DNA of 64,000 nt from Hermodice carunculata (lineage: Eukaryota; Annelida; Polychaeta; Eunicida; Amphinomidae). A model generated the notes under the pieces. The model was not told the DNA's origin. It saw only the letters and a program-made list of their open reading frames with translations, and ran no database searches. Of this stretch, positions 39,791-51,412 are shown in pieces. The stretch is taken from positions 167,501 to 231,500 of the forward strand of contig CAXHWN010002377.1 of the NCBI GenBank assembly GCA_964020975.1, given 5' to 3'. The first letter of the stretch is position 1. Each line of letters opens with the position of its first letter. A program made the translations under genes and the position numbers.

Positions 39791-39879
<89 letters not shown>
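39791..39879. repeat. (TA)n microsatellite, right of the MITE
   Basis: About 89 bases of alternating TA. With 39586-39611 it probably formed one tract before the MITE inserted. Confidence 0.97.
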
Positions 39880-39881
<2 letters not shown>

Positions 39882-41400
39882 CTTTGACATAAATTATGTG
39901 TGCACTTGGCATGTTTCATATTACCAATACTCATCAGTGCAGATTTCCACTTTGCCTGCTAAGCAGACTTTCTTGGGGTGATACACTATGTTGGCCCCCA
40001 GCGCCGGGGGGTAGTAGACCGACAAGAACGGATGTTTAGCAGGCAAATTTCCACTCCTTTATTCTCAACTTCCCTGCACTCTTTTTGTGTGTGTATGTGT
40101 GATTGGAGATTTTTATTGTCCAAAAATGCTTGGGATCGGAATGGTAAAATTTTCAGTATCTTCTATTTTTGGCGGCGGAGAGGTCCTATTGACAAAAATG
40201 GTGGGGGATAGTAATGGTCCAAAATGTGTCACATTTACTGGCATCTGTAGACATGCTAGAGTTCATTATACTGGTAGAGTAAAACACCACTTGCTGTGAA
40301 GGAACAATGGTGTATGTGACAATTGGCCTGTAGCTCATGCATCATTTATATCATTTGCCTCCCTTTATATGTAATGTAGCAGATGAATGCTTTACAACAC
40401 AACTAGGCAAATGACCGACCCACTGACTGTACCTTTACAGTCACCCCAACACTTGGTACACCACATGACCAGATGCCAGTGCACCAGCAGAAAGTAGCCC
40501 GCCTTAATTGCAACCTTAAGCTTGTGACTATGAACAACTGTAGGCAATGTGCCGCATAGAACTACGGGTCATCTGGATGACTGCCGTACTTGATAGTAGT
40601 TCTAGTAGGTGCCACAACGTCCCAAACATTCACATAGACGTTCCATTCTGATTTCAATCAATCAAACATAATTCCAGTTCCACACTTCCAAAACATAAAA
40701 CATGCATTTCAGTATTGAAGTAGTAGAAGAAAAAGTGCAGATAATCAGTTGTCTACTTTTGTAGTCTATGATGAATAAACTCTAAAAATTATCAATGCAT
40801 TTGACGTCTGCTTTGTTTGTTCTTTATCAATGAAAGATAACCAAGGCATTGAGTAACATTGGTAAAAACATACGAGTCCAAGTTAATTCCACTTACAAAT
40901 GAGTAATAATGTTACAGACAATGTATTCCATTCATGCCAGTTTCATATGAATAAATAGATTCTAATCTGTGTCTAATAATGATGTAATGACTGCTCGATG
41001 CTAGCCTATCCCTGGAACAGCCATTCCACATGAGTGGAATAATGGAAACTATTGAAGGAATAACTTATCAAAAATTATCAGAATAGCTCGGAAGAGTTTA
41101 CAAAGGTTAAATTGTCAAGATGTAACAAAAACCAAAGGTGCGTTGGCTCAAAGAATTGACCCACTGTAGGATCTCTGAAACTAAAATTACAAGTAAGCTC
41201 AACAGAGCCAGAATGAAAAAAACCAGGCTGCTGCTCGCCTTATATAGCTTCCAGACACCTACAATTTTACCGTTCCAAGATTTTTGTCGTTCTGGAAATC
41301 TTTCTAAAACCTTAAACAATGCTCAAAATCATTTTTAATATATGATGTATTACTCATACATCTTTAAAACGTTTCTTCCATCTGTTAAAAGGCATTATTT
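39880..41400. other. No gene seen
   Basis: Unique-looking sequence with no long open frame resembling a protein, no array and no recognised RNA. A weak self-similarity around 'ttattgtccaaaaatg'/'attgacaaaaatgg' lies near 40117-40210. Confidence 0.45.
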
Positions 41401-43650
41401 TTATTTTTACATTGGCGACTGCTGACCAGGAACAGTGGTTGAAAGGTAGGGACATGGTGGGGGCTCCTGACCTGTGGATGTCACAGTAACTGCCACAAGG
41501 GTAAAGGCCACATATTACAATGCACCTTGGTACTTTTGGTAGACTCCCAATCTTCTTCCTTCATTTCCTTATATTAGGACCCTTTGGTTTAGCTGGGATG
41601 TTGGTAGCCTTGCTCCTCTTACATTTTAATAGGTCCAAAGGAACCTTCCCCAGCTGTTCCAACAAACCTTAATTGACTTCCCACCAACATTCTTCTGAAC
41701 TCATGGTCCTCCACCTCCTTTGCAGAGTAGGTGTGGTGAACTGAGCTGATAGAATAGATGGATCTTGAAAGGCAGTCATATGGTTGTGCCTTTGTGCCTC
41801 CCCCACCACTTCCTCAACCACAGAAGCAGCTGTATCAAAGGTTCTGGCATGGCAAAAAAGTTGTAATGGTCATGGCATTAACATCTATCAGATTTTGGAA
41901 AATGTCTCTCTGGGTGTCCCACCATCATACTGTACCCATCTGCCACCCCCAGCCCTACAGCAAATTATCTGGAGACAGGCTTCTCCAGTGGGAAGGGGGC
42001 CAAACAAATGATGGCATAGATGGAAGGGTAACTTGGCTGGACTAAGTCCAGTTCCTCCTGCCAGGGGCTAGTTCCAGCCAGCACCATATCGAAGTAGCTT
42101 TTGCACTTTTTCCCCATGACTGCTTGCCTGAGTTTTAAGTTTCCATCTGTTTCCCTCCCACACTCTTATCACAGGCTCCAGATCTGAATATTCCTTTTTG
42201 TTGGTGGTAGACTTTATTGCTGACCACCTGGTTCTTCTCTCAGGCAGATCTGTCACCAAGATGACTGCTTCCCTTTGCTTTCTTTTCCGGGTCCTCCCTG
42301 TAGATGGTTCCCTTGCAGACTTCTTGGATAGAGGTACTTGGTTGAACCTTGAACACTACTGCCAAGGATGCACAATGCAACTCAAATTCCTGCAGGCCAA
42401 TGTTTGTCACCTCATTGGGGGCAAAATGTTATCTGTACCAACTGCCATCTGCTTATTCTTTAGAAACCTTCTAGTGAACTCTTGTATCACCTCAGCTCTT
42501 GCTCTAAACCAGCAAGTTTCTCCCTCTTCTTGACCTCTCCAGGTGAGGAACCACAGGGGCCAATGCATTAGCCTCATACTACCAACCTGCACTTTTCCAG
42601 AGCATTTCTGCCATGGAATGTATTTCCTCGTGCCTGTCACAATGAGCTCTTCTCCTCTCCTGATCTTTCTCTTGGTGTTTGTGCTGCCGGTGCTCTGTTG
42701 GAGCTACAGGGATACCAGATTTCATCTGGAAGTTTTGACTCAGATCATCATCTACATCATCACCTTCCACCATGACTTGCAATAACTGAAAAGGCTTTTC
42801 ATTGCTAGTGAGGACCTTGAGAGCTACTCATCACTTGATCCTATCCCTCTTCTACTGTGTTTACGTGCGAGGTCCTAGGATTGTCCTTTTATCCTTTTCT
42901 GCCACATTCCTTTCCTTAATCAAACCTGGTGCTTGCCTTTATGTCTTGCTCAGAGATAACGTATGATAGGATCCATGGTGTGTGATCTTTTTGCTTTGTA
43001 CCTTATGGGAAGACGAAACAGGCAGGATCCTTTGCTGAGTCCAACACTTCAGGAATGAGAGACTCCTCCACTGTGGTTCAAGGTGGGTTCACTCTGCCCT
43101 TTGACTCCTCAAAGGACATCAATTGTCCTCCAACTCATTTATTTTTCTCCTCATGATCTCCATCTTCTTCACTTCGACCTACAACCCCACGATAGTCCCA
43201 TGAATCATTAGACTCAGGGGTTCTTCACTTCGACCTACAACCCCACAATAGTCCCATGTATCATTAGACTCAGGGGTTCTTCACTTTAACCTACAACCCC
43301 ATGATAGTTCCATGTATCATTAGACTCACGGCTGACTCTCTTGCCATCCTTAAATTGTTGCATATTATTACCATGGGTAGAATCATTTCTAATTGTTCTT
43401 CTTAATCTATTCTTGACCCTTTGGCTTTCGGACACCCTTGACACCTCAACATGGGTATCCTTTTGTTTGTGCCTGAATGAAGACTCTTTGTTTTCAAAGC
43501 TACTGCACTCCTTGAGACCAAGGAGTGGGTTCAGGGCTGATTTATAGGCCCCAACAAGGTATATCAGGCCTCATTCCCTGGGAATTTATTGAAGGTGGCT
43601 GGAATACAGTCGCCTGAGATAGAATGATGTGCAGAGCCCACTAAGAAGGT
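41400..43650. other. Unclassified, possibly transposon-derived sequence
   Basis: GC is higher than the surroundings, and several open frames of 60-110 codons occur on both strands, for example a hydrophilic one on the minus strand at 42579-42782 (His/Gln/Arg/Glu-rich). None shows a motif I can name. Composition and neighbours suggest a decayed mobile element, but this is only a guess. Confidence 0.3.
43165..43331. repeat. Minisatellite, 56-bp period, three copies
   Basis: The unit ttcttcacttcgacctacaa plus 'ccccacgatagtcccatg' and 'atcattagactcagggg' is repeated three times with few changes. Confidence 0.93.
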
Positions 43651-43727
43651 ATTAAATACACCAAATTCGCTGCTGTGCACATTTGACTGTGCCTTTGTAA
43701 GGTAAACTTTTATCACAAAATTTTACA

Positions 43728-45360
43728 GTGCAAAAACTTATCTTTACAGGTGGTGACAAGCTAATCAATTTGGAGGAAACCTCCTTGAGCACCAGCAGCT
43801 CCAGCCAGAGTGCTATTACTCACTTGACTTGTAGGAGCACAATACCTGGTTTATGTTGCTTAAGGCTGCCACCAGAGACAGCTGCAGCAGCACCTGATTC
43901 CGGAGCCCAAAAGAAGCCAAAGGTCACCACTGACTCCACTGATGAACAAAAGGAGGACATGTTGAGTGGGTAACAACCCCTGTCTGTATGTCCAGTGGGT
44001 AACAACCCCTGTCTGTATGTCCAGCAGATGTCAGACCACAAAGACACAACCAAGAAGGATAAGATATGGGCTACAAAGGTGACACAGATGAAGACAACAG
44101 TGTGTGAGCTACACACCTGCTACAAAACGATAAGAACATGGCTGAGCAGACTTAAACAGATGCACAAGTATGGCTGCCTGCAGATATAATGAATCCTTCC
44201 CAAGTGACAAATGGGTCTAGGAGAGCTTCAAGTTTGGTGGACCATATTACAGAGGTCAAGAGGAGGAACCTGAATCAACTCAAGGAAGCCCCCAACCCGT
44301 CTCCTGCAGCTACAGCCCAACCATCATCAGCTTCCAACCCAGACCCCCTAGAGCCTATAACCAATAATCCCTAGAGGTCCAACGAGCAGCCCGCCTGGTC
44401 TTAGCAGCTCAAGCTCAAACAACCACACCATCAATGGCAACTTCAGAACCACCAACCAACACTGCTGCTTTGTAAGTATTTTCTTAATTTTCATTTTTGT
44501 CAAGTTACTTTACCTTTTGTTTTACATTTTCTTTCATATCTTCAAATTATAAATAGAATAAGACAAATTTATTGAATTTCTTTTCCTTTTATTCATGACC
44601 AGATATTTAGTACACAATTATGGACTTTTGCTCAGATCTCTGCTTAGTTTTATATGTATGAAAGAAGATTATAGCAAACAATGAACGAAGCTAAAGTCTA
44701 TAATTGTTTGTAAGGAGTTATATTCATTAATATCTTCAAATCATGAATAAAATAAGATAAATTTCTTTACTTTCTCTTTATTTTAGTCATGAAGAGATAG
44801 TTAATTGCTTGGTTTTATGGATCTTAAAGAAGAATATACCAAACAGGAAAAGAAGCAAAATGTTTATAACTGTCTTTTTAGGAGTTATTTTATAAAAACA
44901 TCACCGAGCTATAAATGTGATGTAGCAATAAATGTGATGTAGTGACTCAATTTCATGATTTGGCCACGCCCACAAACCAATACCATAATCTGCTGACCTG
45001 GCCAGTCACTCTCCAGTCATTATGACATTTTCAGCTGTGGCCTTTGCACCAACCTTACCAATGGGATTACAGTAATTTTGAACAAGCAACCTTTTCATAA
45101 AAATACTCTATATTTTACGTCACAGAAATGCTCCTCCAAGACTTCCTCAGCAGAAGGGAGTCACCAGCTGCAACATCTCCTACCTACACAGACCTCTCCA
45201 ACTGCTCATTGTCCTCCTTGTTTGACAGGATCAACCCTCGGCAGAGTACTCCAATTGAAAAGGGTAATTTCTGGTGTTCGACAAGCCTGGATTTGAGTGG
45301 TCTAGGCAGGAATACTGTGGGAGATGATGGATCAACAGATACTAGCCGTGGTGATTTCTA
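43728..45360 (+). pseudogene. MADF-type DNA-binding protein, decayed (two exons)
   Basis: Exon-like stretch about 43750-44473, then a good donor (gtaagt at 44474), an acceptor (gtcacag) and a second open stretch 45126-45360 ending in TAA. The first part encodes an acidic/Ser-rich leader (ETAAAAPDSGAQKKPK, STDEQKEDML), then NNPCLYVQQ, KDTTKKDKIWATKV and ELHTCYKTIRTWLSRLKQ. This is the tryptophan-and-basic pattern of MADF/Myb-like domains that bind DNA, with an Ala/Gln-rich tail (AARLVLAAQAQTTTPS) in another frame. A 29-bp tandem duplication (starting gtgggtaacaaccc, 43967-44025) brings an in-frame TAA just before the domain, and a frame change plus a TAG follow it, so the gene is broken. Such proteins occur both as host regulators and beside DNA transposons; the TE-rich setting makes a transposon origin possible. 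Confidence 0.6.
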
Positions 45361-45539
45361 AGATAAAGACAAGCAGTAGATCATGTGCTTGAACTCCTCT
45401 CCCCAACAGATGCCAGGATGAAGATCTTCCAAGAAGACAGGCAATATTGTTATGCATGCCATGTGCTTCAACTCTACCGACATTTTCTTTTTAGGAATAA
45501 AACCTTGTTAAAATGAGATACAGACTTTGTACTACATTG

Positions 45540-46940
45540 AAATGAAAAATTCAAAAGCAGTCAAAGAACTACAATAAAGGTTTGTAATCACTAACATTGA
45601 TAAGGCAGGTAACAATTTTGGGATCATCTGCAAAAAATATTACCTGGATGTTTTAAAAAATGAACTTGGTATAAAAAATATTTCAGATATAAGAGGAAAT
45701 GACAACCCATTGGTAATTTGATAGATACACAGAAAGATGAGATCAAAAGGAATTTTAATATCAAAATTTCTGAAGAGGACTCCTTTATCCACTTTTGTTC
45801 AGGATACCCAAATTACATAAAAACCCTTCTAAATCTAGATTTATAGCTGGGGCTTCAAAATGTAAAATGAAACAATTATCAAAGGAAGTAGCATTGTGTT
45901 TGATGCAATTAGGAATCTTTTCCGTAAACACTGTAATGCAATTTCTAGAAACTGTGAAATAAATAGTTTTTGGAGTATTAACAATTCTTCCCGGTTTGTA
46001 TCTAAAATCAAAGATTTAAAAGCAAAAAGTATCAAATGTTTTGATTTTTTCAACACTGTACACAAATCTACCCATAGATGAAGTGAAAAGTTCTCTTTCA
46101 GAATTAATCAAAAAACTGTTGAAACATAATAGTGAACCATACATAAATATTCATTCATATACAAAGAAAGCATATTGGTCACACAATAAATATTCATAAA
46201 GTAATATTAAATCTTACACTGTTGAAAGTTGCTATGAAATTTCTCTTGGATAAAACTTTTGTTCGATGTGGACCATTGGTTTGGGTTTTCAACAAACAGA
46301 AGGCAACTGCTCCCATTACTTGCAGATGTATATCTAACCTGGCTTCAATTTAAGTACATGGATAAATTGATGAAAAAGAACTTCCAAATGGCTACCAAAT
46401 TATCAAACAGAATACATTCGATTGCATTGCTTGTGGAAATGTACAAAATTTCAGTGAAATTGCTAAAAAAAAATTTACTCAAAAGATATCTCTTTGGAGG
46501 GTAACAGTTCAGATGGTTTCAGAGATGTGTTTCTGGACTTGGATATTCGGGTCACTAATGACAGGTTTTGTATTAAAGTCTCTATCACAAAATAGATGAG
46601 TTTAACTTTGAAGTGGTTAACTATCCTTTCCCAGACCGTAATATTTTGGAAATTTAGATATAATACATTTTTGTCACAAATTTTGAGGGAAATTTGGTTG
46701 TATTGTTTCTAAATTTCAGAACTTTGCATCTAGAACCAAATTTATTTACTATAAACTGGAGTCAAGAGGATTCAAAGATGTACTTTTGATCAAATATTTC
46801 TACAAATTTTGCGGTAAATATCCAGATATGGTTAGAAAGTTTAGCTTCAATAATTTTAGAGATTTTAGACTTGCCCGATTTGTTACTTAATTTTATCTTT
46901 TGGTGTCATTCTGTTTTAATATTCACCTTTCAGACATTTG
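45540..46940 (+). mobile_element. Reverse-transcriptase fossil (non-LTR or Penelope-like; class uncertain)
   Basis: Segments scattered through the three + frames recall a reverse transcriptase family common in invertebrate genomes. These include a KSRFIAGASKCKMKQLSKE block near 45830, an INSFWSINNS block near 45965, the FSTNRRQLLPLLADVYL region near 46280, and an EFNFEVVNYPFPDRNI block near 46600. The order matches the fingers-to-thumb layout. It is broken in many places and old. No endonuclease or termini were recognised, so LINE and Penelope-like origins cannot be separated. Confidence 0.6.
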
Positions 46941-47415
46941 TGGCTAGCTTGTTTTCTGTTAGGTTAACCCCCCCCCCCCTCCCCCCAGGGCTATTGGTAG
47001 CAAGCAGTCCCCAACAACAGTTACAAACTTGCCTAATTGTATTTAATATCTGGTTAAGAAATATTATACTTTGATAACATTCTTTTGACTTAAATAATAA
47101 TGACTTTCATTCTTTTCTGACTTGCCCTACAAATTTTGCTGTGAATATCGAAAGATTATTAGAAAGTTTTGCTACAATAATTTTTGAGATTTTAGACTTG
47201 TCTGTTTTGCTACTAAATTTTATCTTTTGCCCTCATTCTGATTTTAACATTCACTTTCCCTCCCCCCCCCCCCCCCCCAGCACTATCAGTAGCAAGCAGC
47301 GGCCTACAACAGTTACAAGTTTGCATAATTGTACTTTAAATCGTGCTGGGAAGAATTATGTTTTGATCACGTTTTTGACATAAATGCAAATAACTTTCAT
47401 TCTTTTCTGAGATGC
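46802..47415. repeat. Tandem duplication of ~300 bp with poly-C core
   Basis: 46802-47130 and 47131-47415 share acaaattttgc...gaatatc at the start, agattttagacttg, a C run of 12-18, 'ttggtagcaagcag' and 'caacagttacaa', then tttcattcttttctga. By eye about 75% identical. The first copy overlaps the tail of the reverse-transcriptase fossil, so part of that tail is duplicated. Confidence 0.85.
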
Positions 47416-48029
47416 CTAAATGTACATTTACTCAATATTAAAAAATTACTCAAAATGGACAGTATTTTCTCAAATGTCACAAGCCTGATATGTTACATTG
47501 AATCATTGACTCAGGGCTGGCAGTGAAATAGAGCTTTTGTTTGGAGACTTTCAAAGTAAGGAGAAGGCGTCATCATGGGGTTTGTTTTACATTTCTGGTG
47601 CAGGATGTCCATTGTTGCAGCACTCGTTAGGATTTCCCTTGGTTTGTACAGGTGGTCTAGCTGCAACTGTTTATTTTACAATCACTGGGACTGAATATAA
47701 TGCCCCAGTTTGTTTTTACTTCAGCTATACACTGGCAGGTGGTTTAACTAGGATAAGCTATCCAGCTGGAAAGGGTACATACTGGTTCAGGGGTAAGTCA
47801 AATTGTTCTTATCTGAACCTGTACAATACAAATCTAGAAATTATGGTTTGTTTGACAGGTATTCTTCTTTCATAATGAAGCTCTGCATTTATAAGCAAAA
47901 CTTCAGGTATATAGCTAATTCATCATTTGCCACATTCATATTTATTCATTATTATGTGGGTTGTCTTTGCTGAATATTGAGCTTGGACAAGGAGCCACTA
48001 CTCAGAGAGACATGTACATGAATACACTC
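47416..48029. other. Open frame of 112 codons at 47537-47875, unrecognised
   Basis: A + strand frame encodes a Gly/Tyr/Phe/Thr-rich sequence (for example GGLAATVYFTITGTEY). It has no motif I know and no clear splice sites, and it lies between repeats. I do not call it a gene. It could be a scrap of a mobile-element protein. Confidence 0.25.
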
Positions 48030-48258
48030 CAAATCATGTTCTGAGTAGTTACCCGCTGAAGACCCTTTAATTTATTTGGGTTTATACAGCCTATGTCAAA
48101 ATTCTACAGAACATGTGCAATATGGACAATAGTACTTTCATATGTATATAGGTTAGACAGTGACAGGTTAGCTTATGGAGAGTAAAGAGTTCGCACTGCA
48201 GAATAGAGTAATAACTACTAGGAAGTGGTTCTGGACAAAAAGACACAAATAAAACATT
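48030..48258 (+). repeat. Dispersed repeat of about 230 bp, copy 2 (other copy at 13570)
   Basis: Matches 13570-13800 from gtagttacccgctgaag to the aagacacaaat end with small indels (roughly 85% by eye). Confidence 0.8.
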
Positions 48259-51200
48259 GAATATTTTTTGAGATATCGAGGTAACGTCGACATGACGGAC
48301 GGCAGTAGGGAAGACAATACCCTCTGGCGCTTTATGTGCTGAGGGTAATAAAAAATGGGACCCCAAATGTTTCAGAAGCTGTTATCAAGTCATCCTGTAA
48401 TTCCAAGCTGAAATGATGCAGAGCAAAAATTAACACAGTAGTGCTTGTAAATGGACGGACATGTCATTTATTAACTGAGTATGAGATACAATACATTAAT
48501 ACATAACACACACACACACTGACACAGAGCAGAGCAGCCAGGACTTAGCCACACAGTTGTCAGAACATAAAGGGTTTCAACATGTATACTTTCAATACAA
48601 TGAAAAATTTCCAAATTTTATAACATTCATACTCGCCACCAAAAAATGAAACATTTCAATGATGACCTTATGAAACAATTCCATTTTTCTCACAAAATAT
48701 GGCAATAACATTTCTTGGCCTTGTCTGTCATTAAGCAATCTCTTCGTCAATTCATTCTTATCATTTAAAATGTATTATCAACCCCAAGAAGAGTTCACTA
48801 AAATCTTGCAGATGTATAATAAAGGTCGATTTATCAACTTTAACTTGCCTTACACAGTAACAATTTTTAGCTTTTCTTCACACTCTCAATTTTTCTACAC
48901 TTCAGTCTAATTAAGTACATGTCACATTAACATTTATGTATATCACCTCAACTAAAAACTCATTAACTGACTGGGGAAAAGGAATCTCCATACAGTATGC
49001 TCATTTCGCATCAAAGTGTGATATAAAATAAAGTTATCACAAGCACCACAGTTGATCACAAGCATTGTAGTAGACTCAAACAATAGTGTATGTACTTCTT
49101 CCCAGTACATGAAAAGACTCCTGTCAAAAACCATGATAGGTTAACAACAGACATAAAGGCATCAAATTTAACAACACACATTCCAGGTATACCAGAAATT
49201 TTTTGTAGGATCCACTGCAAAAGCTTTGGAGAACATTCAAAACATTTTTCTGTTTTGCTTGTATATTTTTTTTGCCACTGTCAATAGTACAGATGGTTGT
49301 ACTTCAGAAAATGTTCTGTGCAATTAAAACTATTTTAGCAGCCCAATATATCTGCAAAGTGATTCATAACAGTATATATGATGATTCATAACAGTATGTT
49401 GATCTTTTTGGCCCACCTTGTCCATGCTTCTTCCAAATTGGGCTGTAAAATAGCCATCTGCTTGATACAAGTTTTATCGGCACTCACGTACCTCTTTCAA
49501 AAACAGTGTATATTAGTTCAGAGCATTTATTTGCAATAAATCTAAACATCGAGTCTCATTAGTATAACATCAAAATGGTTAGCTGTCAAGTATATTCAGC
49601 ATGTCATGTTCTAGTTTAGTATAGGTTCTTGTGAAGTTCACATTTTCACTTTTTTCTTAATACAAATATCAATACTGTTCTCCTGTAGAGCATGTTTATA
49701 AACACTGGACCCAAAACTGGACTGGACATGGTTTCAACTTTGTTTTTTCAAAAAATGAGATTCTTAAATTATCACACAGTTTTTTGGACGGGAAACTGGA
49801 GAGTATCTTGCCCTCATGTACGTATATTGTTTTGCAGTCAAGTTTGAAAGACTATATGTTCCCTGATCATGTAAGGTTATTGTGTAAGTTTTAGATAAGC
49901 TCTTGAGGGTTTTTTTTTTCCTACAACAAACTCAATAACTAAGAATGCTCAGCAGACACAGTGCTAGCCACTAGGCAAAGGCCTATCTCTCTGTTGAATA
50001 TTTGGATTAATCAACTCCAAACCAAGAACTCTTTTCAAAGGACCACATGTTTTCTGAATGAAAATGTCCAAAAGTACCAGGATGTAACAGAAGACATCTA
50101 TGAGACAATGATGACTTCCCCATCAACCATTACTGCACTTTGCATCAACACCGTGTCACTTCCTCCCTAAGTGTCCAGGCAACTGGCACAATTACAATGT
50201 GTTAAGCCTTCCATTTAGCACCCCACTCTGAGCATATAGGGAAAATACTGTCAAAAAGATCATTAAATATAGATTTTTTCTGTCTGGGTTTTGATCAATC
50301 AGATTCTAGGCTGATGGGGGAGCCCTTTATTGAGTACAGACCTTTATCAGAGGGAACATTGTAAGTCTTGAGGTGGAGTGTTCTGGGAGACTAAAAAAGG
50401 CTTCAGAAACCACTTCTGACCCACAAAGTTTGACAGCTGCTTTACTGTGAATAAATCCGGGAAAGGGGGGGGGGGGGGGCAACAAGGTCACAGTGTTAAA
50501 GATGAACAAAATTTCTAAATATCTTCTTTAAAGGTGTCAAACCCAATGGATGGTTACACACTGACCAAACTTGGTCATTTCAGATTCAATATTATCAGCA
50601 TAAATGATTTAGGATATGAGCAGGGGATATAAAATGTTCACAGCCCTTTCAGACTTTAAGAGGGTTGTACAATGTAAGAGGACTGCAGTAAAAGCAATAT
50701 CCATGGTATGTCTGCCCACTACTTGGAACACACAAAGATAAATATGCAATACAGTGAATCCACATATAGCATGCTTCTAAAATATCTATGCATGCATAGA
50801 TTAACTTGCAGGTTTCAGATATTGATAATTAATAATGATAATAATATATGTTTATACTACATTTTGTACAGGCATATTAATACATAAACATTGTTATCTA
50901 CAGAGGGAATAATGCTTTTCTTGACAAAAATAATTTGTCAATGATAAAATTGTCCTCAAGTATAATCCAATAAGTTCAATTTGTCATTTCAATTTACACA
51001 AAATGAGAACCAGCTGTGGTATGATACAATGAGATGCCCTCAAGTGAATACAATGGCTGCTCCCCACAGGAAAACTACATTCCAGTTTAATATAACAACT
51101 TTTAAATTACCATTATTATCAAACAAACTGTTAAGTGCAGCTGGAGTTTTTGAGCATCCATAACTATATCATGGTAGTAGTCCATCTGTCATTTTTTTTT

Positions 51201-51310
51201 TAAATTTCATTTTTCAAAGGGAGCATTCCTTGCATTAACATAAGGGCAAAGTGACTTATGACAATGATAGTAAGTGTTAGTGTTTATCATATATGGCACT
51301 ATCCTCAAAG
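48259..51310. other. No separate gene; possible long 3' UTR or downstream flank of CIBAR
   Basis: AT-rich and unusually free of repeats for this window. On the minus strand AATAAA motifs occur, for example at 50326-50331, about 1 kb after the CIBAR stop. That makes a long 3' UTR possible, but no end is decisive. A G run lies near 50465 and a (CA) tract near 48510. Confidence 0.4.
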
Positions 51311-51412
51311 TTATCTCCTTGGTCCAGATGCATTCTGGTAGCGTCTATTGTAGTCATCATCATCATCACTACTTTCCTCATCTTCATACTCATCATCATC
51401 GTCATCATCATC
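51311..51412 (-). CDS. CIBAR1: CIBAR last exon: acidic C-terminus
   Basis: Acceptor ttcaaag, phase 0. It encodes eight Asp, then EYEDEESS, five Asp, and YNRRYQNASGPRR before TAA. Vertebrate CIBAR1 also ends in an Asp/Glu-rich tail, which supports the assignment. The Asp run is coded mostly by GAT repeats (ATC on the + strand), so its length may vary between individuals. Confidence 0.85.
   Translation of the reverse strand, partial: DDDDDDDEYEDEESSDDDDDYNRRYQNASGPRR

Noticed and set aside
42068-42785. Minus-strand hydrophilic open frames that could be a gag-like protein
   Set aside because: No zinc knuckle, capsid or other motif is visible. Left as unclassified sequence.
47537-47875. 112-codon open frame as a novel gene
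   Set aside because: No known motif, no splice context, set between decayed repeats; chance openness cannot be excluded.
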